From CAYMYN01 sp964394665 (GTDB lineage: Bacteria; Planctomycetota; UBA1135; GCA-002686595), in assembly GCA_964394665.1 (NCBI GenBank), contig CAYMYN010000022.1, positions 1-64,000 on the forward strand: a DNA stretch of 64,000 nt. Reading direction: 5' to 3'. A program made the position numbers and the translations under genes. Position 1 is the first letter of the stretch; each line of letters starts with the position of its first letter. This document shows positions 52,046 through 60,147 of this stretch, piece after piece. A model generated the notes under the pieces. The model made no database searches. It saw only the letters and a program-made list of their open reading frames with translations, and was not told where the DNA came from.

Positions 52046-53125
52046 ATGTCCCAGGTCCCCGAGCGACGACTGACCGATTACGCCGACTGCGCCGGTTGAG
52101 CGGCCAAGCTGCCCCAGGGGCAGCTCGCGCAGGTGCTGCGCGGCGTCATCGAGCCCGACGAGCGCATGCTCGTCGGCCCCCTGACCGTGGACGACGCGGG
52201 TGTCGTCGTCCTCGGGGAGGCGGAAGGTGTCGCCGCGGGTAGCCGCTGCGCGTTGGTGCAGACCGTCGACTACTTTCCGCCGGTCGTCGACGACCCCTAC
52301 TGGTACGGCGCGATCGCCGCGGCCAACTCGCTCTCGGACGTGTATGCCATGGGCGGGCGGCCGTTCAGCGCCCTCAACCTGGCGGGTTTCCCCAAGGAGT
52401 TCCCGCCCGAGTGGATCGGCCAGATCCTGCGCGGGGGCTTCGACAAGATGCGCGAGGCCGGGGCGCTCGTCGTGGGGGGGCACACCGTGCAGAGCAAGGA
52501 GGCGCAGTTCGGCTTCGCCGTCACCGGCGTGGTCGACCCGGCGCGGGTCGTCGCCAACAGCGGCGCGCGGCCGGGGGACGTGTTGGTGCTGACCAAGAGC
52601 CTGGGCATGGGCACCCTGACGACGGCCGCCAAGAAACGGGTCATCGGTTGGGCGCAGCTCGAGCCCGCCGCGCGCCAGATGGCGACCCTCAACGCGGCCG
52701 CGGCCGAGGCGATGGTCCTGGCCGGCGCGCACGCCTGCACCGACGTCACGGGGTTCGGCCTCGCGGGGCACGCCAAGAACCTGGCCGGGGCCAGCGGCGT
52801 GACCGTGCGCCTGGCGCTCGGCGACCTGCCGCTCTTCCCGGGGGCCCTCGAGCTGGCGGCCGCGGGCCACACCTCCGGCGGCGCGCGCCGCGGGCGCGAG
52901 GGATTGGCGGATGTGGTGCGCGTGGCCCCCGGGCTCGATCCGACGCGCGTGGCGTTGGTCTTCGACGCCGAGACCAGCGGCGGGCTCCTGATCGCGATCG
53001 CGCCCGAGAAGTTCGCCGCCCTCGAGGCGGCCCTCGCCGCGCGCGGCGTGCCCTGCGCGCGGGTCGGGGACTGCGTCCCGCGGGATGGCGCGGTCGAGGT
53101 GGCGCTGGCGGAGCGGCTGCCGTGA
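52046..53125 (+). CDS. selD: Selenide, water dikinase, probable selenoprotein (Sec18, UGA at 52097-52099)
   Basis: A 359-residue selenophosphate synthetase, counting the Sec. Frame and homology run continuously through an in-frame TGA at 52097-52099: the product reads DYADCAG-Sec-AAKLPQGQ, exactly where the family has its active-site Cys or Sec just before the conserved catalytic Lys (GCxxK). Downstream are QTVDYFPPVVDDPYWYGAIA in part, NSLSDVYAMGG, VGGHTVQSKEAQFG, TDVTGFGLAGH and ETSGGLLIA. A gene finder would begin at the GTG 52133 and lose the active site. The UGA is followed by a perfect hairpin and selA and tRNA-Sec are close by, so recoding is much likelier than a nonsense mutation. SelB is not in the window. 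Confidence 0.92.
52107..52125 (+). promoter_or_regulatory. Candidate SECIS hairpin in selD
   Basis: An 8-bp perfect stem (52107-52114 and 52118-52125) with a 3-nt loop begins 8 nt after the UGA, and its loop is 16-18 nt downstream, the distance seen in bacterial SECIS elements. The loop lacks the GU seen in E. coli, so SelB recognition cannot be judged. Confidence 0.6.
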
Positions 53126-53155
53126 GGCGCGCCGCGCGTCACTAGGGACGGCGTC

Positions 53156-54649
53156 ATGGCCGCACGGCGCGACGAGCGAGGCGCAGGGCGGGGCGGAGCG
53201 CCGCCCTGGATCCTGGGGGCCCGGGGCGCGGCCCTCGAGGCGCCCGAGAACACCTTCCCGAGCCTCCGGCGCGCGCTCGAGTTGGGCGCGGACGGCGTGG
53301 CCTACGACCTGCGGCCGTGCGCCAGCGGCGAACTCGTGTTGCTCGCCGACCCGACCCTCGAGCGCACCAGCGACGCGCGCGGACCCATCGCCGATCGAAC
53401 CTGGCAGGAACTCTCCGCGGTCGACGCCGGCGGTTGGTTCCAGCGCCGCTTCGTCGGCGAGCCGTTGCCCCTGCTCGAGGAGGTGCTCGAACTGGAGGGC
53501 GACCCCGGCCAGGCCCGGCCGATGCACGCGATCTTCCTGCACGAGCCCGCGGCGGCGGGCGAGTTGGCGCGCAGCCTGAAGTCCGTCGGCCAACGGCTGG
53601 CCGTGCGCGTCGGCGCGGCGCGGCGCGCGGACGCGCTCGAGCTGCGCGACCTGGGGTTGGTGCCGATGCTGGCGGCCGAGGCAGCGGACGAGGAGCTGCG
53701 CCGCTTCGTGCGCGACGAACGCATCGAGGCCCTGGCCTTGCCCGCGGGGGGCTGGCGCGGCGCGGGGGAGGGGAGTTGGCCGTGCGAGCGCTGGGAGCTG
53801 TGCGTCGACGCGCCCGCGGACCTGCTCGCCGCTTGCCGCCGACCGCTGTTCGGCTTCACGACCCACCAACCCGCGCGCGCCCGGGCCGTGCGCGAGCTCG
53901 TCGCCCTGGCGCCCGAGGACCGGGGGGGCTATCCGCTCGAGGTCCCCGAGCTCGCCGTCGCGACCCGCGGCGAGGGCGAGGGCGGCGAGTGGGCCGGCCG
54001 CTGGCGGCCCACGGCGCGCGTGCGCAATCCGTTCCCCTTCCCGGTGCGCGTCGCCCTGCAGGTCTTCGTGCGGCGCGGGGCCTTCGAGGTGCGCGGCCTG
54101 CCCGTGCGACTCTCGCTCTCCCCCGGCGAGCGATGGGACGTGCCCTTCGAGATCGCCGGAGGTTCGTGGAGCCCGGGCGGCGACCCCTTGTGCGCGGCCC
54201 TCTTCCGCTGGGAGCGCGGGCCGGGTCGCCCCGCCGGACGGCTGTTGCTCGACGCGCCCCTCGCGCGCCGTCGCGCGACCGTGGCCGACGTGATCCCGCG
54301 CCGCCTGACGATGCTGCGCGAAGGCCCGCGCGATCCCGCGGCCTCGATGACCCTGCGCCGCCAGGGCCGCGAGTTGCTGATCGCGATCGAGAACGCGGGC
54401 GGCCTGGCCGACGCCCAGGCGCTGTGCGTGCTCGACGGCCGCCCGTACCGCGGCGGTCGCGGCCTGCGCGCGCTGCTGCCGCCCGACTTCGACGAGCGCC
54501 CCGAGGGCATCGCCTTCTCCTGCGGCATGTTGGGTCGCCACGCGGGACCCGCTGGGGAGGGCGCGGTCCTGCGCCGCTGGGCCGGCGGCCTGCCCCAGGG
54601 ACCCGACTCGGGCGACCCCGGCCGCCTCGTGCCCCTGGCCCGCGCCTGA
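53156..54649 (+). CDS. GDPD-like pseudoenzyme with C-terminal beta-rich domain
   Basis: A 497-aa protein. The first 250 residues follow the glycerophosphodiester phosphodiesterase TIM barrel: GARGAALEAPENT, LELGADGVAYDLR and VLLADPTLERTSD line up with the family's HRGxxxxxPENT, GADxxExD and HDxxLxRT. Both catalytic His are Ala here and the metal-binding Glu is Ala, so a phosphodiesterase reaction is unlikely. Residues about 260-497 form an additional beta-rich domain (VRVALQVFVRRGAFEVRGL). No signal peptide is seen, so it probably acts in the cytoplasm. It begins 30 nt after selD and may share its transcript. Confidence 0.72.
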   Translation: MAARRDERGAGRGGAPPWILGARGAALEAPENTFPSLRRALELGADGVAYDLRPCASGELVLLADPTLERTSDARGPIADRTWQELSAVDAGGWFQRRFVGEPLPLLEEVLELEGDPGQARPMHAIFLHEPAAAGELARSLKSVGQRLAVRVGAARRADALELRDLGLVPMLAAEAADEELRRFVRDERIEALALPAGGWRGAGEGSWPCERWELCVDAPADLLAACRRPLFGFTTHQPARARAVRELVALAPEDRGGYPLEVPELAVATRGEGEGGEWAGRWRPTARVRNPFPFPVRVALQVFVRRGAFEVRGLPVRLSLSPGERWDVPFEIAGGSWSPGGDPLCAALFRWERGPGRPAGRLLLDAPLARRRATVADVIPRRLTMLREGPRDPAASMTLRRQGRELLIAIENAGGLADAQALCVLDGRPYRGGRGLRALLPPDFDERPEGIAFSCGMLGRHAGPAGEGAVLRRWAGGLPQGPDSGDPGRLVPLARA

Positions 54650-54687
54650 GGCGTCCGGGCCCCGACGCCGCGGTCGACGCACCGGTC

Positions 54688-54759
54688 CGCGCGGCCCTCG
54701 AACCCTGCCGCGGGGCCGCGCGGGTCGGGCCCTCGGACACCGGTTGGATCGCGCGGCCC
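54688..54759. terminator. Three complementary decamers forming alternative hairpins
   Basis: CGCGCGGCCC occurs at 54688-54697 and 54750-54759, and its complement at 54713-54722. The middle copy can pair with either side (loops of 15 and 27 nt), which gives two exclusive stems. It lies after the GDPD-like gene and before the secreted repeat protein and could end or attenuate transcription. GC-rich chance pairing cannot be excluded. Confidence 0.35.
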
Positions 54760-54891
54760 GCGCCCGTGTCTCCCACGGCCCAGCCGCGCATGCGTGGCGG
54801 GATGGGGGCGATGGGTCTAGCCTGGCCCCGGTGCTCGATGGGCGCTGCCCCCAGCCCAGCGCCCGTCGTCCAGCCCAGGGAGCTCCTCGAC

Positions 54892-57600
54892 ATGGTCGCA
54901 CGACTCGCACTGTCGCTGCTCGCCTTCGTCCCGTCCTTCGCGCCGCAACCGCCCGCCGGGGGACCGGACTGTCAGGCCCACTGGCTGGCGACCTTCGGGG
55001 GCCGGCCCGGGGTCGAGGGCGTGGTGGAATCCCTCGCGGTGCACGACGACGGGCTGGGCGCGGGCCCGGCCCTGTACGTCGGGGGTCTGTTCACGCAGGC
55101 CGGCGGCAGCGCGTCCCAGAACATCGCACGCTGGGACGGCCAGCGGTGGTCGGCGATCGGGCAGTTGAACGGTGCCGTGCACGCGCTCTGCTCGTTCGAT
55201 TCGGGGAGCGGCGCCGAGCTCTACGCCGGCGGCTGGTTCACCCACGCCGACGGCCAGCCGGTCGGCTTCGTGGCGCGCTGGGACGGCGGCGCCTGGTCGA
55301 GCGTGGGCGGCGGCACCAACGGCGTCGTGCTGGCGCTCGCGGTGCACGACGACGGGAACGGTCCCGCGCTCTACGCGGGAGGGCTGTTCTCGAGCGCCGG
55401 TGGCGTGCCCGCCTCGAACGTGGCGCGCTGGGACGGCTCGAGCTGGCAGGCGCTGGGGAGCGGCGTCGACGGCGCCGTGCACGCGTTGCATTCCCACGTC
55501 GGCGGCGGTGGTCCGGCGCTCTTCGCGGGTGGGGACTTCCTGCACGCGGGCGGCCTGCCGGCCAAGAGGATCGCGCGCTGGGACGGCGGCGCGTGGAGCA
55601 GCCTGGGGAGCGGCATGGACCAGACCGTGCGCGCCCTGGAGAGCTTCGACGACGGATCGGGGCCCGCGCTCTACGCGGGGGGATTGTTCTCCTCCGCCGG
55701 CGGCATCGCGGCCCCGGCGCTCGCGCGCTGGGACGGCGGCGCCTGGTCGAGCGTCGGGAGCACGATCGTCGGCTCGGTCTGGGCCCTGCGCGCCCACGAC
55801 GACGGTTCGGGTCCGGCGCTCTTCGTCGCCGGCAACCTCTCGGTCGCCGGTGTGCCGGGATCCGCGGGCGTGGCGCGCTGGAGCGGCGCCGCCTGGACGG
55901 GCCTGTCGGCCCAACCGGACGATCGGGTCGCGGCCTTGGCGGCCTACGCCCCGGGCGGGGGCGCGGCGAAGCTGGTCGCCGGCGGTGCGTTCGACGTGTT
56001 GGCGCTGCTCTACGCCGACGGTCTGGCCCTCTGGGACGGCTCGGTCTGGGCGGCGAGCTCCGTGGGGCTCGACGGGCTGGTGCGCGCCCTGCTCTCGGCC
56101 GACCTCGACGGCGTGGGCGGTGCGGAGCTGTACGCCGCCGGCGACTTCCTCTCCGCGGGGGGCGGGAGCGCGGGCGGGCTCGCGCGCTGGGACGGGACGG
56201 ACTGGGAGTCCCTCGTGCCCGCGTGGAGCGGCTCGATCCGTGCCCTGGCGATCTTCGACGACGGCAACGGTCCGGCCCTCTACGCGGGGGGCGCGTTCTT
56301 CGACCTGGCCGGGGTGGGGGCGTCGCGCATCGCCCGCTGGGACGGCGGTTCCTGGCACGCGGTGGGTGGGGGGACCGACGGCACGGTCGAGGCCCTGGCG
56401 GTGTTCGACGACGGCGGCGGACCGGCGCTCTACGCCGCGGGTTGGTTCACCCAAGCGGGAGGGCTGCCGGCGAGCCGCATCGCGCGCTGGGACGGCAGCG
56501 CGTGGTCGAGCTTGGGGAGCGGCCTGAACCAGCGCGTCCAGTGCCTGGCGGTGCACGACGACGGCACGGGTGCGGCGCTGTACGCCGGAGGCCTGTTCAC
56601 GACCGCCGGTGGGGGAGCGGCCGCGCGCATCGCGCGCTGGGACGGCGCGGCCTGGTCGGCGCTCGGCTCGGGGATGTCGGGACCGGCGCCGCTCGAGGTC
56701 TTCGCCCTGTCGTCCTTCGACGACGGCGGCGGTCCGGCCCTCTTCGCGGGCGGGACCTTCGCGGAAGCCGGCGGCGTGTCCGCTCGGCGCGTCGCGCGCT
56801 GGGACGGGAGCGCCTGGTCGGCGCTGGGGGCGGGGATCGGAGCGGGCGGCGTCGGCGACGCGGTCTTCGCCCTGCGTGGCTTCGACGACGGCTCGGGCCC
56901 GGCGCTCGTCGCGGCGGGCAACTTCGCGAGCGCGGGGGGAGCCGCGGCCGTGGGGATCGCGCGCTGGGACGGCTCGGCCTGGTCGCCCCTGGACGGCGGC
57001 CTGGGCGGAACGGGCCTGTGCCTGGAGGTCCACGACGCGCAGGACGGGGTCGGCCCGGCGCTGGTCGCCGGCGGGAGCTTCGGCAGCGTGCCCGATTCCG
57101 CCGACAGCTTCCTCGCGCGCTGGGGTTGCACCGCAGATGGAGCGCTGGGTACGGCGTTCTGCTTCGGCGACGGCAGCGCCGCCGCGTGTCCGTGTGGCAA
57201 CGCCGGCAACGCGGGCGCGGGCTGCGCCAACTCGACCGGCCAGGGGGCCGTGCTCGTCGCCTCCGGCTCCGCGAGCGTGGGCGCCGCCGACCTGGTGCTC
57301 GGCGCCTCGAGCCTGCCCGCGGGCCAACCGGGGCTCTTCTTCCAGGGCACCCTGCGCGCGAACGGCGGCGCGGGCTTCGTGTTCGGGGACGGTCTGCGCT
57401 GCGCGGGCGGCGCGAACGTGCGACTCGAGGTGCGCAGCGCCGACGGATCCGGCCAGGCGGCGACGAGCCTCACGATCGCGGGCGCCGTCTCGGCGGGCGA
57501 CACGCGCACCTACCAATGCTGGTACCGCAACACGCTCGGCGGACCCTGCGGGTCGGGCTTCAACCTGACGAACGGCCTGGAGCTCGTCTGGGTTCCTTGA
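54892..57600 (+). CDS. Secreted beta-propeller-like repeat protein with Cys-containing C-terminal domain
   Basis: A 902-aa secreted protein: signal peptide VARLALSLLAFVPSFAPQ, then at least fourteen repeats of about 45-50 residues with the core GPALYAGGxF...GG...IARWDGxxWSxLGxG, typical of kelch/beta-propeller-type secreted proteins. From residue 760 the C-terminal domain has a Cys cluster (FCFGDGSAAACPCGNAG, then GAGCANSTG) and ends with a jelly-roll-like stretch rich in Gly and Ser with a late Cys pair (YQCWYRNTLGGPCGSGF). The same C-terminal layout recurs in the protein at 62125, so the domain may be a sorting or surface-anchoring signal. ATG 54892 has GGGAG 9 nt upstream. Confidence 0.85.
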   Translation: MVARLALSLLAFVPSFAPQPPAGGPDCQAHWLATFGGRPGVEGVVESLAVHDDGLGAGPALYVGGLFTQAGGSASQNIARWDGQRWSAIGQLNGAVHALCSFDSGSGAELYAGGWFTHADGQPVGFVARWDGGAWSSVGGGTNGVVLALAVHDDGNGPALYAGGLFSSAGGVPASNVARWDGSSWQALGSGVDGAVHALHSHVGGGGPALFAGGDFLHAGGLPAKRIARWDGGAWSSLGSGMDQTVRALESFDDGSGPALYAGGLFSSAGGIAAPALARWDGGAWSSVGSTIVGSVWALRAHDDGSGPALFVAGNLSVAGVPGSAGVARWSGAAWTGLSAQPDDRVAALAAYAPGGGAAKLVAGGAFDVLALLYADGLALWDGSVWAASSVGLDGLVRALLSADLDGVGGAELYAAGDFLSAGGGSAGGLARWDGTDWESLVPAWSGSIRALAIFDDGNGPALYAGGAFFDLAGVGASRIARWDGGSWHAVGGGTDGTVEALAVFDDGGGPALYAAGWFTQAGGLPASRIARWDGSAWSSLGSGLNQRVQCLAVHDDGTGAALYAGGLFTTAGGGAAARIARWDGAAWSALGSGMSGPAPLEVFALSSFDDGGGPALFAGGTFAEAGGVSARRVARWDGSAWSALGAGIGAGGVGDAVFALRGFDDGSGPALVAAGNFASAGGAAAVGIARWDGSAWSPLDGGLGGTGLCLEVHDAQDGVGPALVAGGSFGSVPDSADSFLARWGCTADGALGTAFCFGDGSAAACPCGNAGNAGAGCANSTGQGAVLVASGSASVGAADLVLGASSLPAGQPGLFFQGTLRANGGAGFVFGDGLRCAGGANVRLEVRSADGSGQAATSLTIAGAVSAGDTRTYQCWYRNTLGGPCGSGFNLTNGLELVWVP

Positions 57601-57609
57601 CCTGGGTGG

Positions 57610-57635
57610 ACCCGACAAGTCCTGGCTTGCCGGGT
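57610..57635 (+). terminator. Hairpin after the repeat-protein gene
   Basis: Arms 57610-57619 and 57626-57635 pair over 10 bp with one mismatch around a 6-nt loop, 9 nt after the stop codon, and are followed by a short pyrimidine run. It is placed as an intrinsic terminator. Confidence 0.5.
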
Positions 57636-57862
57636 TCTCCGTAGCGACCCGTGGCGGGGTCGGCGGGACCTTGGGGGTCCGCGCCGCCCGCCGCAGCGCG
57701 GCTCCACGCGGCCTCCGGGACTTCCGCGGCCGCGGGCGACCCCGGATCGCGACCGGGCACCCGCTCGGAGCTCGGCGACCGCGCGTCGCGGCCCGATCCG
57801 AGGCCGGCGTTGCGTGGGGGGCCTGGGCGGCGTGTAATCTCCGGCCCGCAGGCGTGGGGAAT

Positions 57863-57960
57863 GGGAGTGGATCCGTGCTGGTGTGCGGCCCGGTCTTCAA
57901 AGCCGGTCGGGCCCCGTGAACAGCGGGGCCGGTGGGTTCGATTCCCATGCACTCCCGCCA
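57863..57960 (+). tRNA. selC: tRNA-Sec (anticodon UCA)
   Basis: A 98-nt tRNA with encoded CCA. The acceptor GGGAGTG (57863-57869) pairs with CACTCCC (57950-57956). The anticodon loop CTTCAAA (57895-57901) carries TCA at 57897-57899, flanked by a CCGGT/GCCGG stem. A long variable arm (about 57907-57930, GGCCCCG paired with CGGGGCC) and T arm GGGTTCGATTCCC (57934-57946) follow. Long variable arm plus UCA anticodon is diagnostic of selenocysteine tRNA. The rest of the intergenic stretch, 57636-57862, shows nothing I can assign. The NfeD1b gene starts 94 bp further on. Confidence 0.95.
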
Positions 57961-58038
57961 CCCCGGCCCGCGCGGCCGCGCGTATGCCGGATGGATGTCG
58001 GCCCGGAACCCCGGCCTGGGTGCGGGCCCTGGCCTGGC

Positions 58039-58044
58039 TAGAGT
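58039..58044 (+). promoter_or_regulatory. Candidate -10 box (TAGAGT), 10 nt before NfeD1b
   Basis: Similar to the other boxes close to start codons; here the spacing of 10 nt leaves room for only a very short leader. Confidence 0.35.
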
Positions 58045-58054
58045 GTGCTCGAGG

Positions 58055-59602
58055 ATGAGCTCCCACCCCCTGATCCCGGGCCGCGCCGCCGCCCTCGCCC
58101 TGGCGGGCTGCGCGGCGTTGCTCGCGAGCCTCGCCGGTCTGGCCGCGGCCCAGGAGCCCGAGCTCGACGCCGGGCCGCGGGGCGTGACGCACCTCGTGGT
58201 GCAGGGTGAGCTCGACAAGGGCACGCTGGCGCACCTCGAGCGCGGCGTGCGTCACGCGCGCGCCCAGGGTCACCGCCAACTGGTGGTCGAGCTCGACACC
58301 CCCGGCGGCGAGATCACCCTGATGTGGCGCCTGGCGAAGTCCTTGCGCGGCGCGAGCGAGGGCGGCCTCCAGACCGTGGTCTGGGTCAGCGGGAACGCGA
58401 CCTCCGCGGGTTCGCTCGTGGCCCTGGCGGCGGACCGGCTCTACATGCGCACCGCCAGCACCATCGGCTCGGCCACGCCGGTGACCTTCGGGCCCGAGGG
58501 CATGAGCGACGCGCCCGAGAAGATCCGCTCGGTGGTGCGCGCGCAGTTCCGCGCCATCGCCGAGGAGCGCGGGCGCAATCCGAACCTGGCCGAGGCGATG
58601 GTGGACCCGGACGTCGCGGTGTACGAGATCCGCGGCGAGCGCGGCCGCGAGTTCATCAGCGGCCAGCAGTGGAACGACCTGCGCCTGTCGAGCGAGGTGC
58701 CCGAGCTCATCGGCACCATCGTGCGCGAGGGCGAGCTGCTCAACGCCACCGGGCCCGAGGCCGTGCGCCTGGGCCTGGCCGACGGGCTGGCCCAGAGCCT
58801 GCGCGAGCTCGTCTCGGTGCTGGGCTGCTCGGACTGCGCGATCGTGACCCTCGAGCGGCGACCCTCCGAGGACGCCCTGGGTCTCCTGGCGCGCATCACG
58901 CCCGTGCTGCTCCTGCTCGGCCTGTGGCTGGGGTACACCGAGCTCAAGGCGCCGGGCTTCGGCCTGCCCGGGATCCTGGCCATCGTGTGCTTCGCGGTGG
59001 CCCTCGTCGGTCAATACCTGGTCGGGCTCGCGGACGCGCCGCACCTGGTGCTGGTCGCCTTCGGGGTGGCCCTGGTCGCGGTCGAGCTGTTCCTGTTGCC
59101 GGGCACGATCTGGTTCGGCCTGCTTGGTGGGACGTGCGTGCTCGCCGGCCTGGTGATGGCGCAACTCGGGCCGGGCTTCGAGTTCTCCCAACCGCTCGAT
59201 CGACAGATCCTGCTCGACGCCGCCTTCCAGCTCGTCCTGTTGGCCCTGGCGGCGATCGCCGGCATCTGGGCCCTGGCGCGGTTCCTGCCCGAGGCCCCCG
59301 GCCTGCGCCACATGGTCCTGGCCCCCGACGCGCGGCCTTCGTTCGCCGAGGCGATGCCCGAGGCGCGCTCCAGCGCGGCCCGCATCGGCGCCGTGGGGCG
59401 CACGGACACACCCCTGCGGCCCGTGGGACGCGTGTTGCTCGACGCCGATCCGGTGCACGCCTTCGAGGCCCGCGCGGATGGCGAGTGGATCGACGCCGGC
59501 GTGCGCGTGCGGGTGCTCGAGGTGGCGGCCGGCCGACTGGTGGTCGCGCCCGAGGAGCCCGACTCCCCGCGGGCTGGGCAGCGCGAAGGAGGTGCCGCGT
59601 GA
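58055..59602 (+). CDS. NfeD1b family protein: ClpP-class serine protease with membrane and OB domains
   Basis: A 515-aa membrane protein. A signal segment (AALALAGCAALLASLAGLAAAQ) precedes a protease domain of the SppA/ClpP class (VTHLVVQGELDKGTLAHL, VVELDTPGGEI, VWVSGNATSAGSLVALAADRLYM, with the Ser of SAGS as nucleophile). Four spans follow (ITPVLLLLGLWLGYTELKAPGFGLPG in part and three more) with the GFGLPG and LLPGT phrases of NfeD, and a C-terminal OB fold (GRTDTPLRPVGRVLLD, VRVLEVAAGRLVV). NfeD proteins pair with flotillins/stomatins, as they do here. Start at 58055 gives the signal segment; its stop overlaps the next gene (GTGA). Confidence 0.9.
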   Translation: MSSHPLIPGRAAALALAGCAALLASLAGLAAAQEPELDAGPRGVTHLVVQGELDKGTLAHLERGVRHARAQGHRQLVVELDTPGGEITLMWRLAKSLRGASEGGLQTVVWVSGNATSAGSLVALAADRLYMRTASTIGSATPVTFGPEGMSDAPEKIRSVVRAQFRAIAEERGRNPNLAEAMVDPDVAVYEIRGERGREFISGQQWNDLRLSSEVPELIGTIVREGELLNATGPEAVRLGLADGLAQSLRELVSVLGCSDCAIVTLERRPSEDALGLLARITPVLLLLGLWLGYTELKAPGFGLPGILAIVCFAVALVGQYLVGLADAPHLVLVAFGVALVAVELFLLPGTIWFGLLGGTCVLAGLVMAQLGPGFEFSQPLDRQILLDAAFQLVLLALAAIAGIWALARFLPEAPGLRHMVLAPDARPSFAEAMPEARSSAARIGAVGRTDTPLRPVGRVLLDADPVHAFEARADGEWIDAGVRVRVLEVAAGRLVVAPEEPDSPRAGQREGGAA

Positions 59603-60084
59603 CCCTGGCCATCGTGCTCCTGACCCTGGGCCTGTTCCTGATCGTGGCCGAGGTCGCGGTCCCGAGCTTCGGGCTGCTGGGCGGCCTGGCCACGCTCTCG
59701 ATCACCGCCTCGGTGTTCGTCGCCTGGCAGGAGGACCCCTCGATGGGCACGGGTTTCCTCGTCGCCGCGGTGGTCCTCGTGCCGGCCTTCGTCGTGCTCG
59801 GCTTCAAGGTCCTGCCCCGCACGCCGCTCGGCAAACGTCTGATCCTCTCGGGCCCGACCTTCGCCGATGGCGCGGCCGTCGACCCGCGGGACAAGGGGCT
59901 CGAGGGCACCGAGGGCGTCGCGCTCACGCCCCTGCGCCCGGCGGGCATGGCGCGCCTGGCGGGCCGGCGCGTCGACGTCGTCAGCCGCGGCGAGCTGATC
60001 GAGGAGGGCGCTTTGGTGCGCGTCCTCGAGGTGCGCGGCAACCGCGTGGTCGTGGCGCGCGTACAGGACGGACCCAACCACTGA
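59599..60084 (+). CDS. Short NfeD family membrane protein
   Basis: A 161-aa protein with two or three membrane spans (LAIVLLTLGLFLIVAEVAVPSFGLLG in part) and a C-terminal OB-fold domain (EGVALTPLRPAGMARLAGRRVDVV, in part, ending VRVLEVRGNRVVV). There is no protease domain. The GTG start overlaps the previous gene, and an AAGGAGG ribosome site at 59586-59592 precedes it. Short NfeD proteins usually sit directly before flotillin-like genes and help to organise them in the membrane. Confidence 0.88.
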   Translation: MTLAIVLLTLGLFLIVAEVAVPSFGLLGGLATLSITASVFVAWQEDPSMGTGFLVAAVVLVPAFVVLGFKVLPRTPLGKRLILSGPTFADGAAVDPRDKGLEGTEGVALTPLRPAGMARLAGRRVDVVSRGELIEEGALVRVLEVRGNRVVVARVQDGPNH

Positions 60085-60147
60085 TTCCCACGCATCGCGC
60101 GGCCCCACGGGCCGCACTCCCCTGACTCCCTTCGGACCCCTTCGAGT

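Noticed and set aside
52133..53125. selD starting at the GTG after the UGA
   Set aside because: This would remove the catalytic Sec and Lys region, although homology clearly continues upstream through the UGA.
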